This document shows, piece after piece, positions 1-9,280 of a stretch of 64,000 nucleotides of DNA. Position 1 is the stretch's first letter. The number at the start of each line of letters is the position of its first letter. The notes below the pieces were generated by a model, which saw only the letters and a list, made by a program, of their open reading frames with translations, made no database searches and was not told where the DNA came from. The stretch lies in NCBI GenBank assembly GCA_963787135.1, contig CAWBBW010000032.1, forward strand, positions 62,001-126,000, given 5' to 3'. The stretch comes from Roseiarcus sp963787135. GTDB lineage: Bacteria > Pseudomonadota > Alphaproteobacteria > Rhizobiales > Beijerinckiaceae. A program made the position numbers and the translations under genes.

Positions 1-898
1 CAGACGCAGGATGCGATCGTCGCGCATCTGGCGCGCGCAATGGACCTTCAACTCGTCCAGGCCGAGGGCGCCCGCGCTCAAACGGACGCCCGCGGCCAAT
101 CGGGACGCCGAGGACTTGGCTCTCCAATGCGACGCGGGCACGCGAAAGGCTGGATGGATCGGCAAGGAGGCGGACGCAGCGTACGCGCTCTGCGACCAGG
201 CGCTGGCCATCGATCCCAACAATGTCCGCGCCCTGATGGTGTTGGGGACCAAGTTCTGGCTGCCGGCGGCGCTTGGCCTTTCCAGCGACCCTAAGGGCGA
301 CCTCGAGCGTGCCGACGAATTGGAGACGAAGGCACTCGCCCTCGATCCAGATTACGCTTGGGCTCACGTGAATGAGGGGGTCACCCTTCAGTTCCAGGGG
401 CGCACCGAGGAAGCCGTCGCGGAGCACGAGCGCGCACTCGCCCTGGACCCGTCCAATGCGGCGGCCGCCGGCGGCCTGGGCACCGCCTACATATTCCTCG
501 GGCAATTCGAGAAAAGCCTTGAACCTTTCGACAAGGCGATTCGGACGAGCCCGCACGATCCGGCGCTCAATCTTTGGTATGGCCAAAAGGCGCAAGCCTA
601 TTTCGGGCTGAAGAATTATGACGAGGCGATCGAACTGGCTCGCCGAGCGATCGCCATAAAGCCCGACTACAACCAGTTTTCGCATTTGATCCTTGTGGCG
701 GCGCTTGCCTCGACCGACCGTGACGCCGAAGCGCGCGAGGCGCTCAAGCGCTATCTCGCACTGCCCTCCACCGGGCCGCTCAAGACGATCGCGGCATGGA
801 AGGCGCACCAGATGTCCCCGGGCGGCGATCCACGCTTCGTCGAGGCCGAAGAGCGGATGTACGACGGCCTGCGCAGGGCCGGGATGGCGGAAGAGTGA
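1..898 (+). CDS. TPR-repeat protein, C-terminal part (5' end outside window, frameshift)
   Basis: The window opens inside a gene. Frame 1 reads from base 1 (QTQDAIVAHLARAM...) to about base 80; the similarity then continues in frame 2 to the stop at 898, through a likely one-base excess in the AAA at 80-82. Removing one A gives a continuous AQRTPAANRDAEDLAL. The body holds several tetratricopeptide repeats, seen as recurring ALAIDPNN, ALALDPDY and ALALDPSN helices. This arrangement is typical of the C-terminal TPR half of large alphaproteobacterial proteins with an N-terminal regulatory or adenylate cyclase domain, but that half is not visible here. The function is therefore scaffold-like and otherwise unknown. 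Confidence 0.7.
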   Translation, partial: RRRMRSSRIWRAQWTFNSSRPRAPALKRTPAANRDAEDLALQCDAGTRKAGWIGKEADAAYALCDQALAIDPNNVRALMVLGTKFWLPAALGLSSDPKGDLERADELETKALALDPDYAWAHVNEGVTLQFQGRTEEAVAEHERALALDPSNAAAAGGLGTAYIFLGQFEKSLEPFDKAIRTSPHDPALNLWYGQKAQAYFGLKNYDEAIELARRAIAIKPDYNQFSHLILVAALASTDRDAEAREALKRYLALPSTGPLKTIAAWKAHQMSPGGDPRFVEAEERMYDGLRRAGMAEE

Positions 899-947
899 GT
901 GATGAAGAGTTGAATATTGTTCTTGTCCTTGAAACGGGAGTGCGACG

Positions 948-1484
948 ATGCGCCAATCGTCAGCAACGATGGAACGCGAGAGCGTGGGGGAGCGATTCGA
1001 ATTTGCGGCGGTCGCCGACGCACTGGCCGACAAAGGGTTTCTGCTGACAAACACCGAGTCCATGATCGGGTGGGCGCGAACCGGCTCGCTGCATCTTATG
1101 AGCTTCGGTCTCGCCTGCTGCGCCGTAGAAATGATGCAATTTCTGACGCCGAGATACGACTTCGACCGGCTCGGCATGGCGCTCCGCGGCTCGCCGCGCC
1201 AGTCCGACCTCATGATCGTCGCGGGCACTCTGTGCAACAAGATGGCGCCGGCCCTGCGCAAGGTCTACGACCAGATGCCGGAGCCGCGTTACGTCATCTC
1301 AATGGGGTCCTGCGCCAATGGCGGCGGCTACTATCACTATTCCTACTCGGTCGTGCGCGGCTGCGACCGGATTATCCCTGTCGACATATACGTTCCGGGA
1401 TGCCCGCCGACGGCCGAAGCGCTGATGTACGGCGTGCTGTTGCTGCAGAAGAAGATCCGCCGGACCGGCTCGATCGAACGGTGA
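948..1484 (+). CDS. nuoB: NuoB-like NADH-quinone oxidoreductase subunit B, solitary copy
   Basis: The 178-residue product matches complex I subunit B (NuoB/PSST), which carries the N2 [4Fe-4S] cluster next to the quinone site. All four ligand cysteines are visible: the tandem pair in GLACCAVEMM (57-58), GSCANGG (122) and PGCPPTAEAL (152). The start at 948 follows a weak GGGAG. The notable point is context: no nuoA, nuoC or nuoD lies beside it; its neighbours are a TPR gene and a secreted hydrolase. It is probably a second nuoB copy. It could replace the nuo-operon subunit under some conditions or serve another NiFe/complex I-like assembly. Family assignment is firm, role inferred. Confidence 0.9.
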   Translation: MRQSSATMERESVGERFEFAAVADALADKGFLLTNTESMIGWARTGSLHLMSFGLACCAVEMMQFLTPRYDFDRLGMALRGSPRQSDLMIVAGTLCNKMAPALRKVYDQMPEPRYVISMGSCANGGGYYHYSYSVVRGCDRIIPVDIYVPGCPPTAEALMYGVLLLQKKIRRTGSIER

Positions 1485-1557
1485 GGCCTGCGAGCGAGTG
1501 GGCGACACGGGACGCGACCGCGAGAGTTGACCGTCCCGAGCGCGCAAGGGGCGGTCG

Positions 1558-2322
1558 TTATTCCTTCTTTAGGAAGGCCTCCAGTTCCGACCAGGATTGG
1601 GTCGCCGCCTTCTCGTTGTAGCCAAATGTGCCGTACGGTCCTGTGATCGGAGTGGTGACGGTAAACTGGTCGAAAGAATGGAACGCGTCGGGGTACTCGA
1701 CGACCCTCATCGACTTGTTGTCCAGCGCGTCCTTAACCAAGTCCTTGCACTGGGCGAACGGCGCAATTTTATCGGCCAAACCGACCAACGTCAGCACCGG
1801 CGTGGGCTGCTTCCAGGCCAAGGCGCCTCTGCAGAATGGGAAAAAGGCGACGACGGAATTGATCTTCACGGACTCGCGCTCGGCCAACGCGAGCGCGGAG
1901 AACACCGCGCCTCCGCCAAAGGACCAACCAATCAGATGAATGCGGGTCGGATCGATCGAGCTGTCCTTCGCGAGATCGGCAACGGCGGTCAGGATGTCTC
2001 GGGCGTAATCCTCCGAGGAAATGACAAACGCTTTGCCGTCGAAGCAAGCGGGGATGTCGTGCGCCTTGGTAAAGTCTACATTGATCACCGCGAAGCCGTC
2101 ATCGACCAAAAGCTTGCGGTATTTATCGAACACAGGCGGCGAATATTCATCGTGGAAGCCGCCGCATCCGGGAGCCAGAACGACTGCAGGAAACGGGCCC
2201 TTGCCGGTCGGCTTCGCCAATTCATAGAAGTCTGCGACCGATCCCGCCTGGGCAGTCTCGGCTATGATGCCGACCGGCAACGCGCTCCAAATCAAAGCAG
2301 CGGCGAGAACACATTTTCTCAT
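1558..2322 (-). CDS. Secreted dienelactone hydrolase-family esterase
   Basis: The 254-residue product starts with a signal peptide (about 1-26, ending AETAQA), so it is expected in the periplasm. The rest is an alpha/beta hydrolase of the dienelactone hydrolase family: PGCGGFHDEY near 51-60 (oxyanion region), nucleophile elbow GWSFGGG with Ser at about 134 where classical dienelactone hydrolases carry Cys, an acidic residue in LADKIAPF, and the catalytic His in DAFHSFD. Substrate unknown. It is convergent with the nuoB-like gene. Confidence 0.8.
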   Translation of the reverse strand: MRKCVLAAALIWSALPVGIIAETAQAGSVADFYELAKPTGKGPFPAVVLAPGCGGFHDEYSPPVFDKYRKLLVDDGFAVINVDFTKAHDIPACFDGKAFVISSEDYARDILTAVADLAKDSSIDPTRIHLIGWSFGGGAVFSALALAERESVKINSVVAFFPFCRGALAWKQPTPVLTLVGLADKIAPFAQCKDLVKDALDNKSMRVVEYPDAFHSFDQFTVTTPITGPYGTFGYNEKAATQSWSELEAFLKKE

Positions 2323-2573
2323 CGTCTCCTCCCTTCTTCCAAGCAGTTTACGAGTTGTTTGCAGCCGGCCTAAGCGTGAGAGATGAGGTTATTGAGCTTC
2401 GTTATTCTCTAAGTACGCCAGAATTTTGGCCATATCGACCGTGTCCTAAAATGATTTGGCTACTTCTGCTCCGGACCACAGGCGGCGCCCGCGTCAAACC
2501 TCGATCAAGCCCTGGATCACGACTGGGCGCCGCGAGGAGGGATAAAGGATGGGCCAACCTGCTCGAAACTCGC

Positions 2574-3578
2574 TCAGAGCCACTTCTTCCACCGGAAGAA
2601 TACATACGGCAGCACCGCCGCGCACACCATCAGGACGAGCGCCAGCGGGTAGCCCCAGCGCCATTCGAGCTCGGGCATCGACTTGAAGTTCATGCCGTAG
2701 ATCGAGGCGATGACGGTCGGCGGCATGAAGATGACGGCGAGCACCGAGAAGAGCTTGATGATGTCGTTCTGCGCGAGGTTGATGAGGCCGAGCGTGGCGT
2801 CGAGCAGGAACTGCACCTTCTGCGCCTTGAAGCTTGCGTCCTCCTCGAGCGATTGCAGGTCGCGCAGCGCCGTCTTCGTCGCCTCCCGCACGGGCTTTGG
2901 CGAGCGCTCGGCGCTCCCGTCGCCGATCAGAAAGAGCAGCAGGCGCTCGACCGACACCATGCTTTCGCGCAGGTTCGAGATCTTCTCGTCCTCGCGTCCC
3001 AGCGCCCATAGCGTGTCGGAGTAAATCTGGTTTCGGCTGCTCTGGTCGCCCTTGGCCCTGAAGACGGCGCTGGCGATCCGGTCGAGGCTCTCGCCGGCTT
3101 TGGTCAGCGCGCGGGCGGAACGGTTGAGAGCGGTGTTGATGAGGCCGACCGCAACCGCATCCGGAAAGAGCGCCTGTCCCGGCGACCTGCAGAGCTTCTG
3201 CGAGAAGAGGTCGAACGATTCCACCGGATGATAGCGCACGGTGACCAGCGTCGTCGGGCAAACGACGAACGTGACGCCGGTGACGTCGGGCGTGTCGTCC
3301 GGTTCGCTGATGAAGAGGGCGTGCAGGTAGCGAACGCCATTCTCCGAATAGTGCGCTTCCGGCGGCTCGGTATAGTCGGGATCGGCCTTGGTCGGCACGG
3401 GCGCGCCGACGAACTCTTGAACCCTCTGATCCTCCTCCATCGCCGGTTCGACGAGATCGATCCAGATCGCGCCTTGCGGGATCGGCTCGTTCGGCCCGAG
3501 GCGCCGGCACACAACCGAGGCAACGCCGGCGCTGTCCTCAGCCGCCGGCGGCTTTGCGATCGAATGGACAATGATCAA
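2574..3578 (-). CDS. corA: CorA-family divalent cation transporter
   Basis: This is a CorA/MIT-family Mg2+ or Co2+ channel of the inner membrane. The large N-terminal cytoplasmic part ends in a long coiled helix, followed by two C-terminal membrane segments with the signature YGMNFKSMPEL between them. The product ends in a basic RWKKWL tail, as usual for the family. A TTG at 3578 preceded by GGAG at good spacing gives 334 residues and the usual N-terminus; an ATG at 3623 would add 15 residues without a better ribosome site. The gene stands alone. Confidence 0.88.
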   Translation of the reverse strand: MIIVHSIAKPPAAEDSAGVASVVCRRLGPNEPIPQGAIWIDLVEPAMEEDQRVQEFVGAPVPTKADPDYTEPPEAHYSENGVRYLHALFISEPDDTPDVTGVTFVVCPTTLVTVRYHPVESFDLFSQKLCRSPGQALFPDAVAVGLINTALNRSARALTKAGESLDRIASAVFRAKGDQSSRNQIYSDTLWALGREDEKISNLRESMVSVERLLLFLIGDGSAERSPKPVREATKTALRDLQSLEEDASFKAQKVQFLLDATLGLINLAQNDIIKLFSVLAVIFMPPTVIASIYGMNFKSMPELEWRWGYPLALVLMVCAAVLPYVFFRWKKWL

Positions 3579-3772
3579 AGCGGCGCACTCCTCACAGCGT
3601 GCACGTCCGGCTGTCGCGAGCAACAGTCGTCGCCTCGATCATGCCGCGAAAGCGTGGCGCCTTCCATTCGATAGTGAGGCGCCAGTTTCGCGAACGGCCC
3701 AGCGCGGCCGCCGGCCTTCTGCCTTTCAGCGACAGACTGGAGGAGCTCCAGCCCGCCCGCTGGCGCGCGCCC

Positions 3773-4630
3773 TCAGCGCATCGCAGTGGCGACGATCTGC
3801 TCCCTCAGGCCGTCGGCGTTCTCTGTGGCCATCCCGAGCCCCTTAAGAGCGCGCGCCGCCGCAACGACGAGATCGGCGTTGGAGGCGGCCTGTTCGCCAG
3901 AGGGCAGCATCAGGTTGTTCTCGAAGCCGACGCGCGCGTGGCCGCCGAACAGCGCCGCAGCCGTGACGCACGCGGCCTCCCGGCGCCCGAAGGCGCAGAC
4001 GCTCCAGAATGAGAAGCGCGGCATGTCGGGCGCGATGAACGGCAGAAGATCGACGGGCGCCGCCGTCCGCAGGAGCGAGAACCGTCCAAGGACAAAGAGA
4101 ACGGCGGGCGTCTCGAAAGGGATGAGGCCACGCTGCTGCATGGACGCGAAGCGTTTGGCCTCCTCGGGCGTATAGAGGATGAACTGCGGCCAGATGCTCA
4201 TCTGCTTCAGCTTGGCGAGGAAGAGGCCGAAATCCTTTTCGTCCGCTTCATCCGGCGCAAGCTCGCGCAAAGCCAGCGAGACCGCTTCCGGGTTCGTCTG
4301 CAAAATGACCGACCGCTGCTGCGCCGGCGTGTAGCGGCCCATTGCCTCGCTGGTGATCTGGACGACGAGCCGGTCTCCGACCGTCTGGCAGATGCGGGCC
4401 ATGACCAAGCGGTAGGACTCGGCGTCGAGCACGGGCCCGCCGTCCGGATCGCGGACATGCAAATGGATCATCGAGGCCCCCCGTTCGAGGCACTCGGCCG
4501 CCGTTCGCGCCAGTTCGTCCGCGCTCGTCGGCAGCCCGGGATGGTCCGCCTTCGTCTTGCGCCCGCCATTCGGGGCGACCGCCACGACGACCCGCCTCGG
4601 CTGAGGCGCCACCGGCGTGTGCTTGGTCAT
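3773..4630 (-). CDS. BKACE family beta-keto acid cleavage enzyme (DUF849)
   Basis: The 285-residue TIM-barrel product belongs to the beta-keto acid cleavage enzymes, which split a beta-keto acid with acetyl-CoA in a Zn2+-dependent retro-Claisen reaction. Visible signatures are VAVAPNGGRKTK near the N-terminus, the metal-binding IHLHVRD at about 54-60, and HARVGFENNLMLPSGE near the C-terminus. The usual VGLED is VGFEN here, so substrate range may differ. It is divergent from a class III aminotransferase across 66 bases, which suggests joint control and an amino-keto acid substrate. The actual substrate cannot be read from sequence. Confidence 0.88.
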   Translation of the reverse strand: MTKHTPVAPQPRRVVVAVAPNGGRKTKADHPGLPTSADELARTAAECLERGASMIHLHVRDPDGGPVLDAESYRLVMARICQTVGDRLVVQITSEAMGRYTPAQQRSVILQTNPEAVSLALRELAPDEADEKDFGLFLAKLKQMSIWPQFILYTPEEAKRFASMQQRGLIPFETPAVLFVLGRFSLLRTAAPVDLLPFIAPDMPRFSFWSVCAFGRREAACVTAAALFGGHARVGFENNLMLPSGEQAASNADLVVAAARALKGLGMATENADGLREQIVATAMR

Positions 4631-4696
4631 TTCTTCGGTCCCCTGAGACCGTTAGGATGGCCGCGCGCCCGTACGCAGCCGTTAACTGGAACCCAT

Positions 4697-6025
4697 ATGA
4701 CGCATATTTTGCATCGTTCTGCAAACGCTGTTTACCCGGTCGCGTTCTCGGGCTCGGGTCTCGAGATCGTCGACGCCGAGGGCCGGCGTTACCTCGACGC
4801 CTCGGGCGGAGCCGCGGTGTCCTCACTTGGCCATGGCCATCCGGAGGTGATCGCCGCCCTGCACAGGCAGCTCGACGCGCTCGCCTACGCCCACACGGCC
4901 TTCTTCACCAGCGAGCCGGCCGAGCGTCTTGCTGATCGCCTCGTCGAGAACGCGCCGCCGGGGATCGATCACGTCTATCTGGTCAGCGGCGGATCCGAGG
5001 CGGTCGAGGCGGCGCTCAAGATGGCCCGCCAGTACTTCGTCGAGACCGGCGAACCGCAGCGCCGCGCCATCGTGGCGAGGCGCCAGAGCTACCACGGCAA
5101 CACGCTAGGCGCTCTGGCGACCGGTGGAAACGCCCGGCGGCGCGCCCAGTTCGAACCGCTCCTGATCGAGACGCATCACATCGATCCCTGCTACGCCTAC
5201 CGCCTGCAATGCGAGGGAGAAAGCGACGCGGCTTACGCTCAGCGCGCCGCCCAGGCGCTCGAAGACAAGCTGATCGAGATCGGGCCGGAAAGCGTGATCG
5301 CCCTCGTGGCCGAAACCGTCGTCGGCGCGACCTTGGGAGCCGTGCCGCCGGTCGGCGACTATTTCAAGCGTATCCGCGCGATCTGCGACCGCCACGGCGT
5401 GCTGCTCATTCTCGACGAGGTCATGTGCGGCATGGGGCGCACCGGAACGCTGCATGCCTGCGAGCAGGAGGGCGTCACGCCAGACCTCATGACCATCGCC
5501 AAGGGCCTGGGCGGCGGCTATCAGCCGATCGGGGCGGTCATGCTGACGAAGAGGATTTTTGAGGCCTTCGCCAACGGCTCGGGTGCCTTCCAGCATGGCC
5601 ACACTTACATGGGCCATCCGATGGCCGCAGCCGCCGCGCTCGCCGTACAGGAGGTCATTGAGCGCGACGATCTCATTGCCAACGTGGTCGCGATGGGCGA
5701 CCTCCTGCAACGCCGCCTCGCCGAACGCTTCGCCAACAACCCCTTCGTCGGCGACATTCGCGGGCGCGGGCTTTTTCGGGCGCTCGAGCTGGTCGAGGAT
5801 CGCGCCAGCAAGCGTCCTTTCGATCCGGCGCTCAAGATGCACGCGCACGTGAAGCGCGAGGCGATGGCTCGCGGTCTCGTGGTCTATCCGATGGGCGGCA
5901 CGATCGACGGGGTGCAGGGCGACCATGTGCTTCTGGCCCCGCCCTTCATCGTCAACCCGGAGCAAGTCGAGACGATCGTCGAGCGCCTCGGCGAAGCGGT
6001 CGATGCGGCGCTCGTCCGCCAATGA
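4697..6025 (+). CDS. Class III PLP aminotransferase (aspartate aminotransferase family)
   Basis: The 442-residue product is a fold-type I, class III (omega) transaminase. The PLP pocket is visible as VSGGSEAVEAALKMAR, LILDEVMCGMGRTG and the Schiff-base lysine in TIAKGLGGGYQPIGAV. The start at 4697 (MTHILHRSANAVYPV) matches usual family length; an upstream in-frame extension would overlap the divergent BKACE gene and looks spurious. No strong ribosome site is seen. With the neighbouring BKACE it probably feeds or drains a beta-keto/amino acid pathway. Amino donor and acceptor unknown. Confidence 0.9.
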   Translation: MTHILHRSANAVYPVAFSGSGLEIVDAEGRRYLDASGGAAVSSLGHGHPEVIAALHRQLDALAYAHTAFFTSEPAERLADRLVENAPPGIDHVYLVSGGSEAVEAALKMARQYFVETGEPQRRAIVARRQSYHGNTLGALATGGNARRRAQFEPLLIETHHIDPCYAYRLQCEGESDAAYAQRAAQALEDKLIEIGPESVIALVAETVVGATLGAVPPVGDYFKRIRAICDRHGVLLILDEVMCGMGRTGTLHACEQEGVTPDLMTIAKGLGGGYQPIGAVMLTKRIFEAFANGSGAFQHGHTYMGHPMAAAAALAVQEVIERDDLIANVVAMGDLLQRRLAERFANNPFVGDIRGRGLFRALELVEDRASKRPFDPALKMHAHVKREAMARGLVVYPMGGTIDGVQGDHVLLAPPFIVNPEQVETIVERLGEAVDAALVRQ

Positions 6026-6158
6026 TCGCCCGGTGTCCGCTGACGCGCCACAGAAAGAGCACAGTGCGCGGCCAGAGGCAGCCCCTCCGACCTGTGCGAC
6101 AGTCCTTTCCCGTCGGGCCCGATTCGGCGCCGGGGCGAGGGTCGAAAGGAATGACCGA

Positions 6159-6860
6159 ATGGCGAAACCGTTGCGATGGCTGACGCTCGCCCTCATTGCG
6201 GCGCTCGGGCCCGACGCGTTCGCGCAAGACCAGCCGCTCGAGCTCCAGCCGACGCCGGCGGCCGCAATGGCGGCCAAGTCTTCGAAGAGTGGTCCGGCGG
6301 CGAATCTCTCCGCCGCCGAAGCGGTCGAGCGCGCCAACGCCTGGCTTGAGGCGGCCCGCGTCATGACCGCAGATTTTGTTCAGATCGGACCGGGCGGCAA
6401 GCGGTCCGAGGGGCAGCTTTTCGTCGAGCGGCCGGGCCGAATGCTGTTCAAGTACTCGGCGCCGGCGCGCTTCGAGGTCGTGGCGGATGGGCGCAGCGTC
6501 GCCATCATCGACCATAAGCTCAATACTCAGGACGAATATTTCATCGCCCAGACGCCGCTCAAATTCCTGCTCTCCGATCACATCGACCTTGCGAAGGACA
6601 CCAGAGTTCTAAGCGTCGCGCAGGACGAGAGCTCGGTCACGATCGAGATCGAAGACAAGGCGACGCTCGGCGGCACTGCCCATCTCGAACTGATTTTCGA
6701 TCCCGCGACGTTCGCGCTCAAGCAATGGACAGTGATCGACGCGCAAGGGTTTCAGACGGTCGTGACGCTCTTCAACGTCGACCTCAAGACGAAGCCCGAT
6801 CCGGCGCTCTTCCATATCGACGAGAATCTGCCGACGAACCGGCTCGACCGGGGACGGTGA
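6159..6860 (+). CDS. lolA: LolA-family outer-membrane lipoprotein carrier protein
   Basis: The 233-residue exported protein has a signal peptide (MAKPLRWLTLALIAALG..AFA, about 1-22), a proline/alanine-rich spacer, then a LolA domain from about residue 50: RANAWLEAARVMTADFVQ, GQLFVERPGRMLFKY, and LIFDPATFALKQWTVID. LolA carries lipoproteins across the periplasm from the LolCDE transporter to the outer membrane. The start at 6159 has AAAGGA eight bases upstream; the ATG at 6151 is out of frame. The gene is convergent with the molybdopterin oxidoreductase, with 33 bases between the stops. Confidence 0.88.
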   Translation: MAKPLRWLTLALIAALGPDAFAQDQPLELQPTPAAAMAAKSSKSGPAANLSAAEAVERANAWLEAARVMTADFVQIGPGGKRSEGQLFVERPGRMLFKYSAPARFEVVADGRSVAIIDHKLNTQDEYFIAQTPLKFLLSDHIDLAKDTRVLSVAQDESSVTIEIEDKATLGGTAHLELIFDPATFALKQWTVIDAQGFQTVVTLFNVDLKTKPDPALFHIDENLPTNRLDRGR

Positions 6861-6893
6861 CCGGGACACCCCCGCGCGACGACTATCGCCAGG

Positions 6894-9029
6894 TTACGAC
6901 GCCGCCTCGGCGGCGTCCTTCTCGCCGACGGTCGCTCGCGCAGCGTCCGGCTTCACCCATACCCTCACGTCGTGAAACGCGGCCCCGCCGAACGGCGCGA
7001 CGCTGTCGGCCCCCGTCAGCGTGTTGACGCCGCGTCCATCGAGGAAGTCGCGATTGTCCCACAGGCCTTCGCTGACGATCACGCCGCGGGTCGCGCCCGC
7101 CGAAGGCCTCACGTGCAGCCGGATCTCGCCGCGCGCATTGCCGAGCCGCATGACGTCGCCCTCGCGCAATCCAAGCTCCGCCATGTCGCCGGGATGCATC
7201 AGCGCGCTCGGGCGCCCTTCGCGGGCGAGCGATGTCGGCGTCTGGTTGAAGCTCGAATTGAGGAAGTTGCGCGCCGGCGAGGTCGCGAGCTTGAAGGGAT
7301 GGGCCTCGTCCGCCCCTTCGTTCGCCGCCCAATGGTCCGGCAGGGAAGGCAAGCCGCGCCACGGACCGCAGAGGCCGTCGTGGTCGTAAGGAACGTTCGC
7401 CCAGTCGGCCCGGAAGTGAAACTTGCCGTCGCCGTGCGCAAAGCCGTCGAGGAAATGCGCCTCCTCGAACGGAGGCTGGCAGTCGAGCCAGCGCGCGGCC
7501 TCGAGCTCGGCAAGCGTTCCCCGCCCCGAAACGCGCAGGCTCTCGTCAATGATCTCGCGCGGGCTCATGTCGAACCCTCGGTGCTCGGCGCCAAGCCTGC
7601 CGGCCAAGGCTGAAATGACCTCGTGATTCGAGCGGCAGCCTTCGGGCGGATCGATCGTCTTCCGCGCGAACTGCAGATGCTGATGCGCGCTGGCGGTATA
7701 AATGTCGTCGTGCTCGAGGAACATCGTCGCCGGCAGCACGACGTCGGCGAAACGGGCGGTGTCGGTCATGAACTGCTCGTGCACGCAGACGAACAGATCC
7801 TCGCGCGCGAAACCGCGCCGCACCATCTCCTGGTCGGGCGCGACCACCATCGGATTGGTGTTCTGGATCAGCATCGCCTTGACCGGGCCGCCGCCTTTGA
7901 GCGCGTCGCGGTCGCCGGTCAGGATTTCGCCGACGCGCGACTGGTCGAGCCGCCGGACGCTGACGTCGAGGGCGTCGAGACCCTGGATCAGGGTTCGGTC
8001 GAGCTTGTAGACGGCGCTCGACGCGTGCAGCGCGCCGCCGCCCTCGTGCGCCCAGGCGCCGGTGACCGCGGGGATGCAAAGCGCGGCGTGCATGTTGGCC
8101 GCGCCGTTGCGCTGGCGCGAGAAGCCATAGCCGAGACGGAAGAACGTTCGCTTGTGTCGCCCGACGAGCGCGGCGAAAGCCTCGATCTCCTCGACCTTGA
8201 GCCCGGTGATCGCGCTCGCCCAGGCGGGCGTGCGGTCGCTAAGATGCGCTTCGAGCGCAGCGGGCTCGTCCGTATAGCGCGCCATGTAGTCGCGGTCGGC
8301 GAGGCCGTCGCGGAACAGAGCATGCATCACCGCGCAGGCGAGCGCGCCGTCGGTCCCGGGCCTCAGTTGCAGCGCGAGATCCGCCTGCCGCATCGTCTCG
8401 GTCGGATAGATGTCGATCGCGACGATCCTGGCGCCATGCTCCTTGCGGGCGCGCATCGCGTGGGTCATCAGATTGACCTGGGTCGCGGCGGCGTTGGTGC
8501 CCCAGATGACGACGACGTCGGACTTCGCCATTTCCGCCGGCGACACGCCAGACATGCGTCCCGTTCCCGCGATATAGCCGGGCCAGGCGATGCCGACGCA
8601 GATGTTGCCGAAGAAGCGCGAATAGCGCTTGACGTGGGTCAGGCGGTCGATTCCGTCGCGCATCACGAGGCCCATCGTGCCGGCGTAGAAGTAGGGCCAG
8701 ACGCTTTCCGCGCCCGATTCGCGCTCGGCTTTGAGGAAAGCCTCGGCGACGCGGTCGAGCGCCTCGTTCCAGGAGATCGGGACAAACTGCGCCGAACCTT
8801 TCGGGCCAACACGCCGCAAGGGCCATGTCAGCCGGTCGGGGTGATGGATGCGCTCGGAATAGCGCGCCACTTTCGCGCAGACGACCCCTTGCGTGTAGGG
8901 ATGGTCGGGGGCGCCGTAGACGCGCCCGATGCGGTTGCCGCCGATCACCTCGACGTCGAGCGCGCAGACCGACGGGCAGTCGTGCGGGCAGACGGAGGGG
9001 TGGCGCGAGATGGCGAGTGGGGCGTTCAT
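6894..9029 (-). CDS. Molybdopterin-dependent oxidoreductase (DMSO reductase family)
   Basis: The 711-residue product is a Mo-bisMGD enzyme of the formate dehydrogenase/DMSO reductase superfamily. It begins with a [4Fe-4S] site (CPHDCPSVC at about 14-22, fourth Cys in GVVCAKV near 50), followed by the catalytic domain (VVIWGTNAAATQVNLM, IQNTNPMVVAPD, DVVLPATMFLEHDD) and the C-terminal molydopterin-binding domain (PARNFLNSSFNQTP). There is no Tat signal, so it is probably cytoplasmic. The start at 9029 is set by GGAGACCGG just upstream; longer readings add 41 residues of poor similarity. No electron-transfer subunit or cofactor gene adjoins. Substrate unknown. Confidence 0.88.
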   Translation of the reverse strand: MNAPLAISRHPSVCPHDCPSVCALDVEVIGGNRIGRVYGAPDHPYTQGVVCAKVARYSERIHHPDRLTWPLRRVGPKGSAQFVPISWNEALDRVAEAFLKAERESGAESVWPYFYAGTMGLVMRDGIDRLTHVKRYSRFFGNICVGIAWPGYIAGTGRMSGVSPAEMAKSDVVVIWGTNAAATQVNLMTHAMRARKEHGARIVAIDIYPTETMRQADLALQLRPGTDGALACAVMHALFRDGLADRDYMARYTDEPAALEAHLSDRTPAWASAITGLKVEEIEAFAALVGRHKRTFFRLGYGFSRQRNGAANMHAALCIPAVTGAWAHEGGGALHASSAVYKLDRTLIQGLDALDVSVRRLDQSRVGEILTGDRDALKGGGPVKAMLIQNTNPMVVAPDQEMVRRGFAREDLFVCVHEQFMTDTARFADVVLPATMFLEHDDIYTASAHQHLQFARKTIDPPEGCRSNHEVISALAGRLGAEHRGFDMSPREIIDESLRVSGRGTLAELEAARWLDCQPPFEEAHFLDGFAHGDGKFHFRADWANVPYDHDGLCGPWRGLPSLPDHWAANEGADEAHPFKLATSPARNFLNSSFNQTPTSLAREGRPSALMHPGDMAELGLREGDVMRLGNARGEIRLHVRPSAGATRGVIVSEGLWDNRDFLDGRGVNTLTGADSVAPFGGAAFHDVRVWVKPDAARATVGEKDAAEAAS

Positions 9030-9280
9030 CCGGTCTCCGGAAATCGCAGTTTGCCGAAGCCACTGCAGCGACGCAAGGGGTGGGCGCGCAATGGCTATCG
9101 AGGCCACCGCCGTTTCCAGTCGATTGGATTCGACCCCAAAGCAGTCACACATGGGCCAATATTCGACGCTAGCGCCTGCCCAAGCCGCCCATTGAAGCGC
9201 TCAGCGGCCGCCTCCAGCTCACGAGCCGTTGGCGCTCTTGCAGAGGAATCGTTGCCTGTTCTTTTGACCAGCCGAAGACA

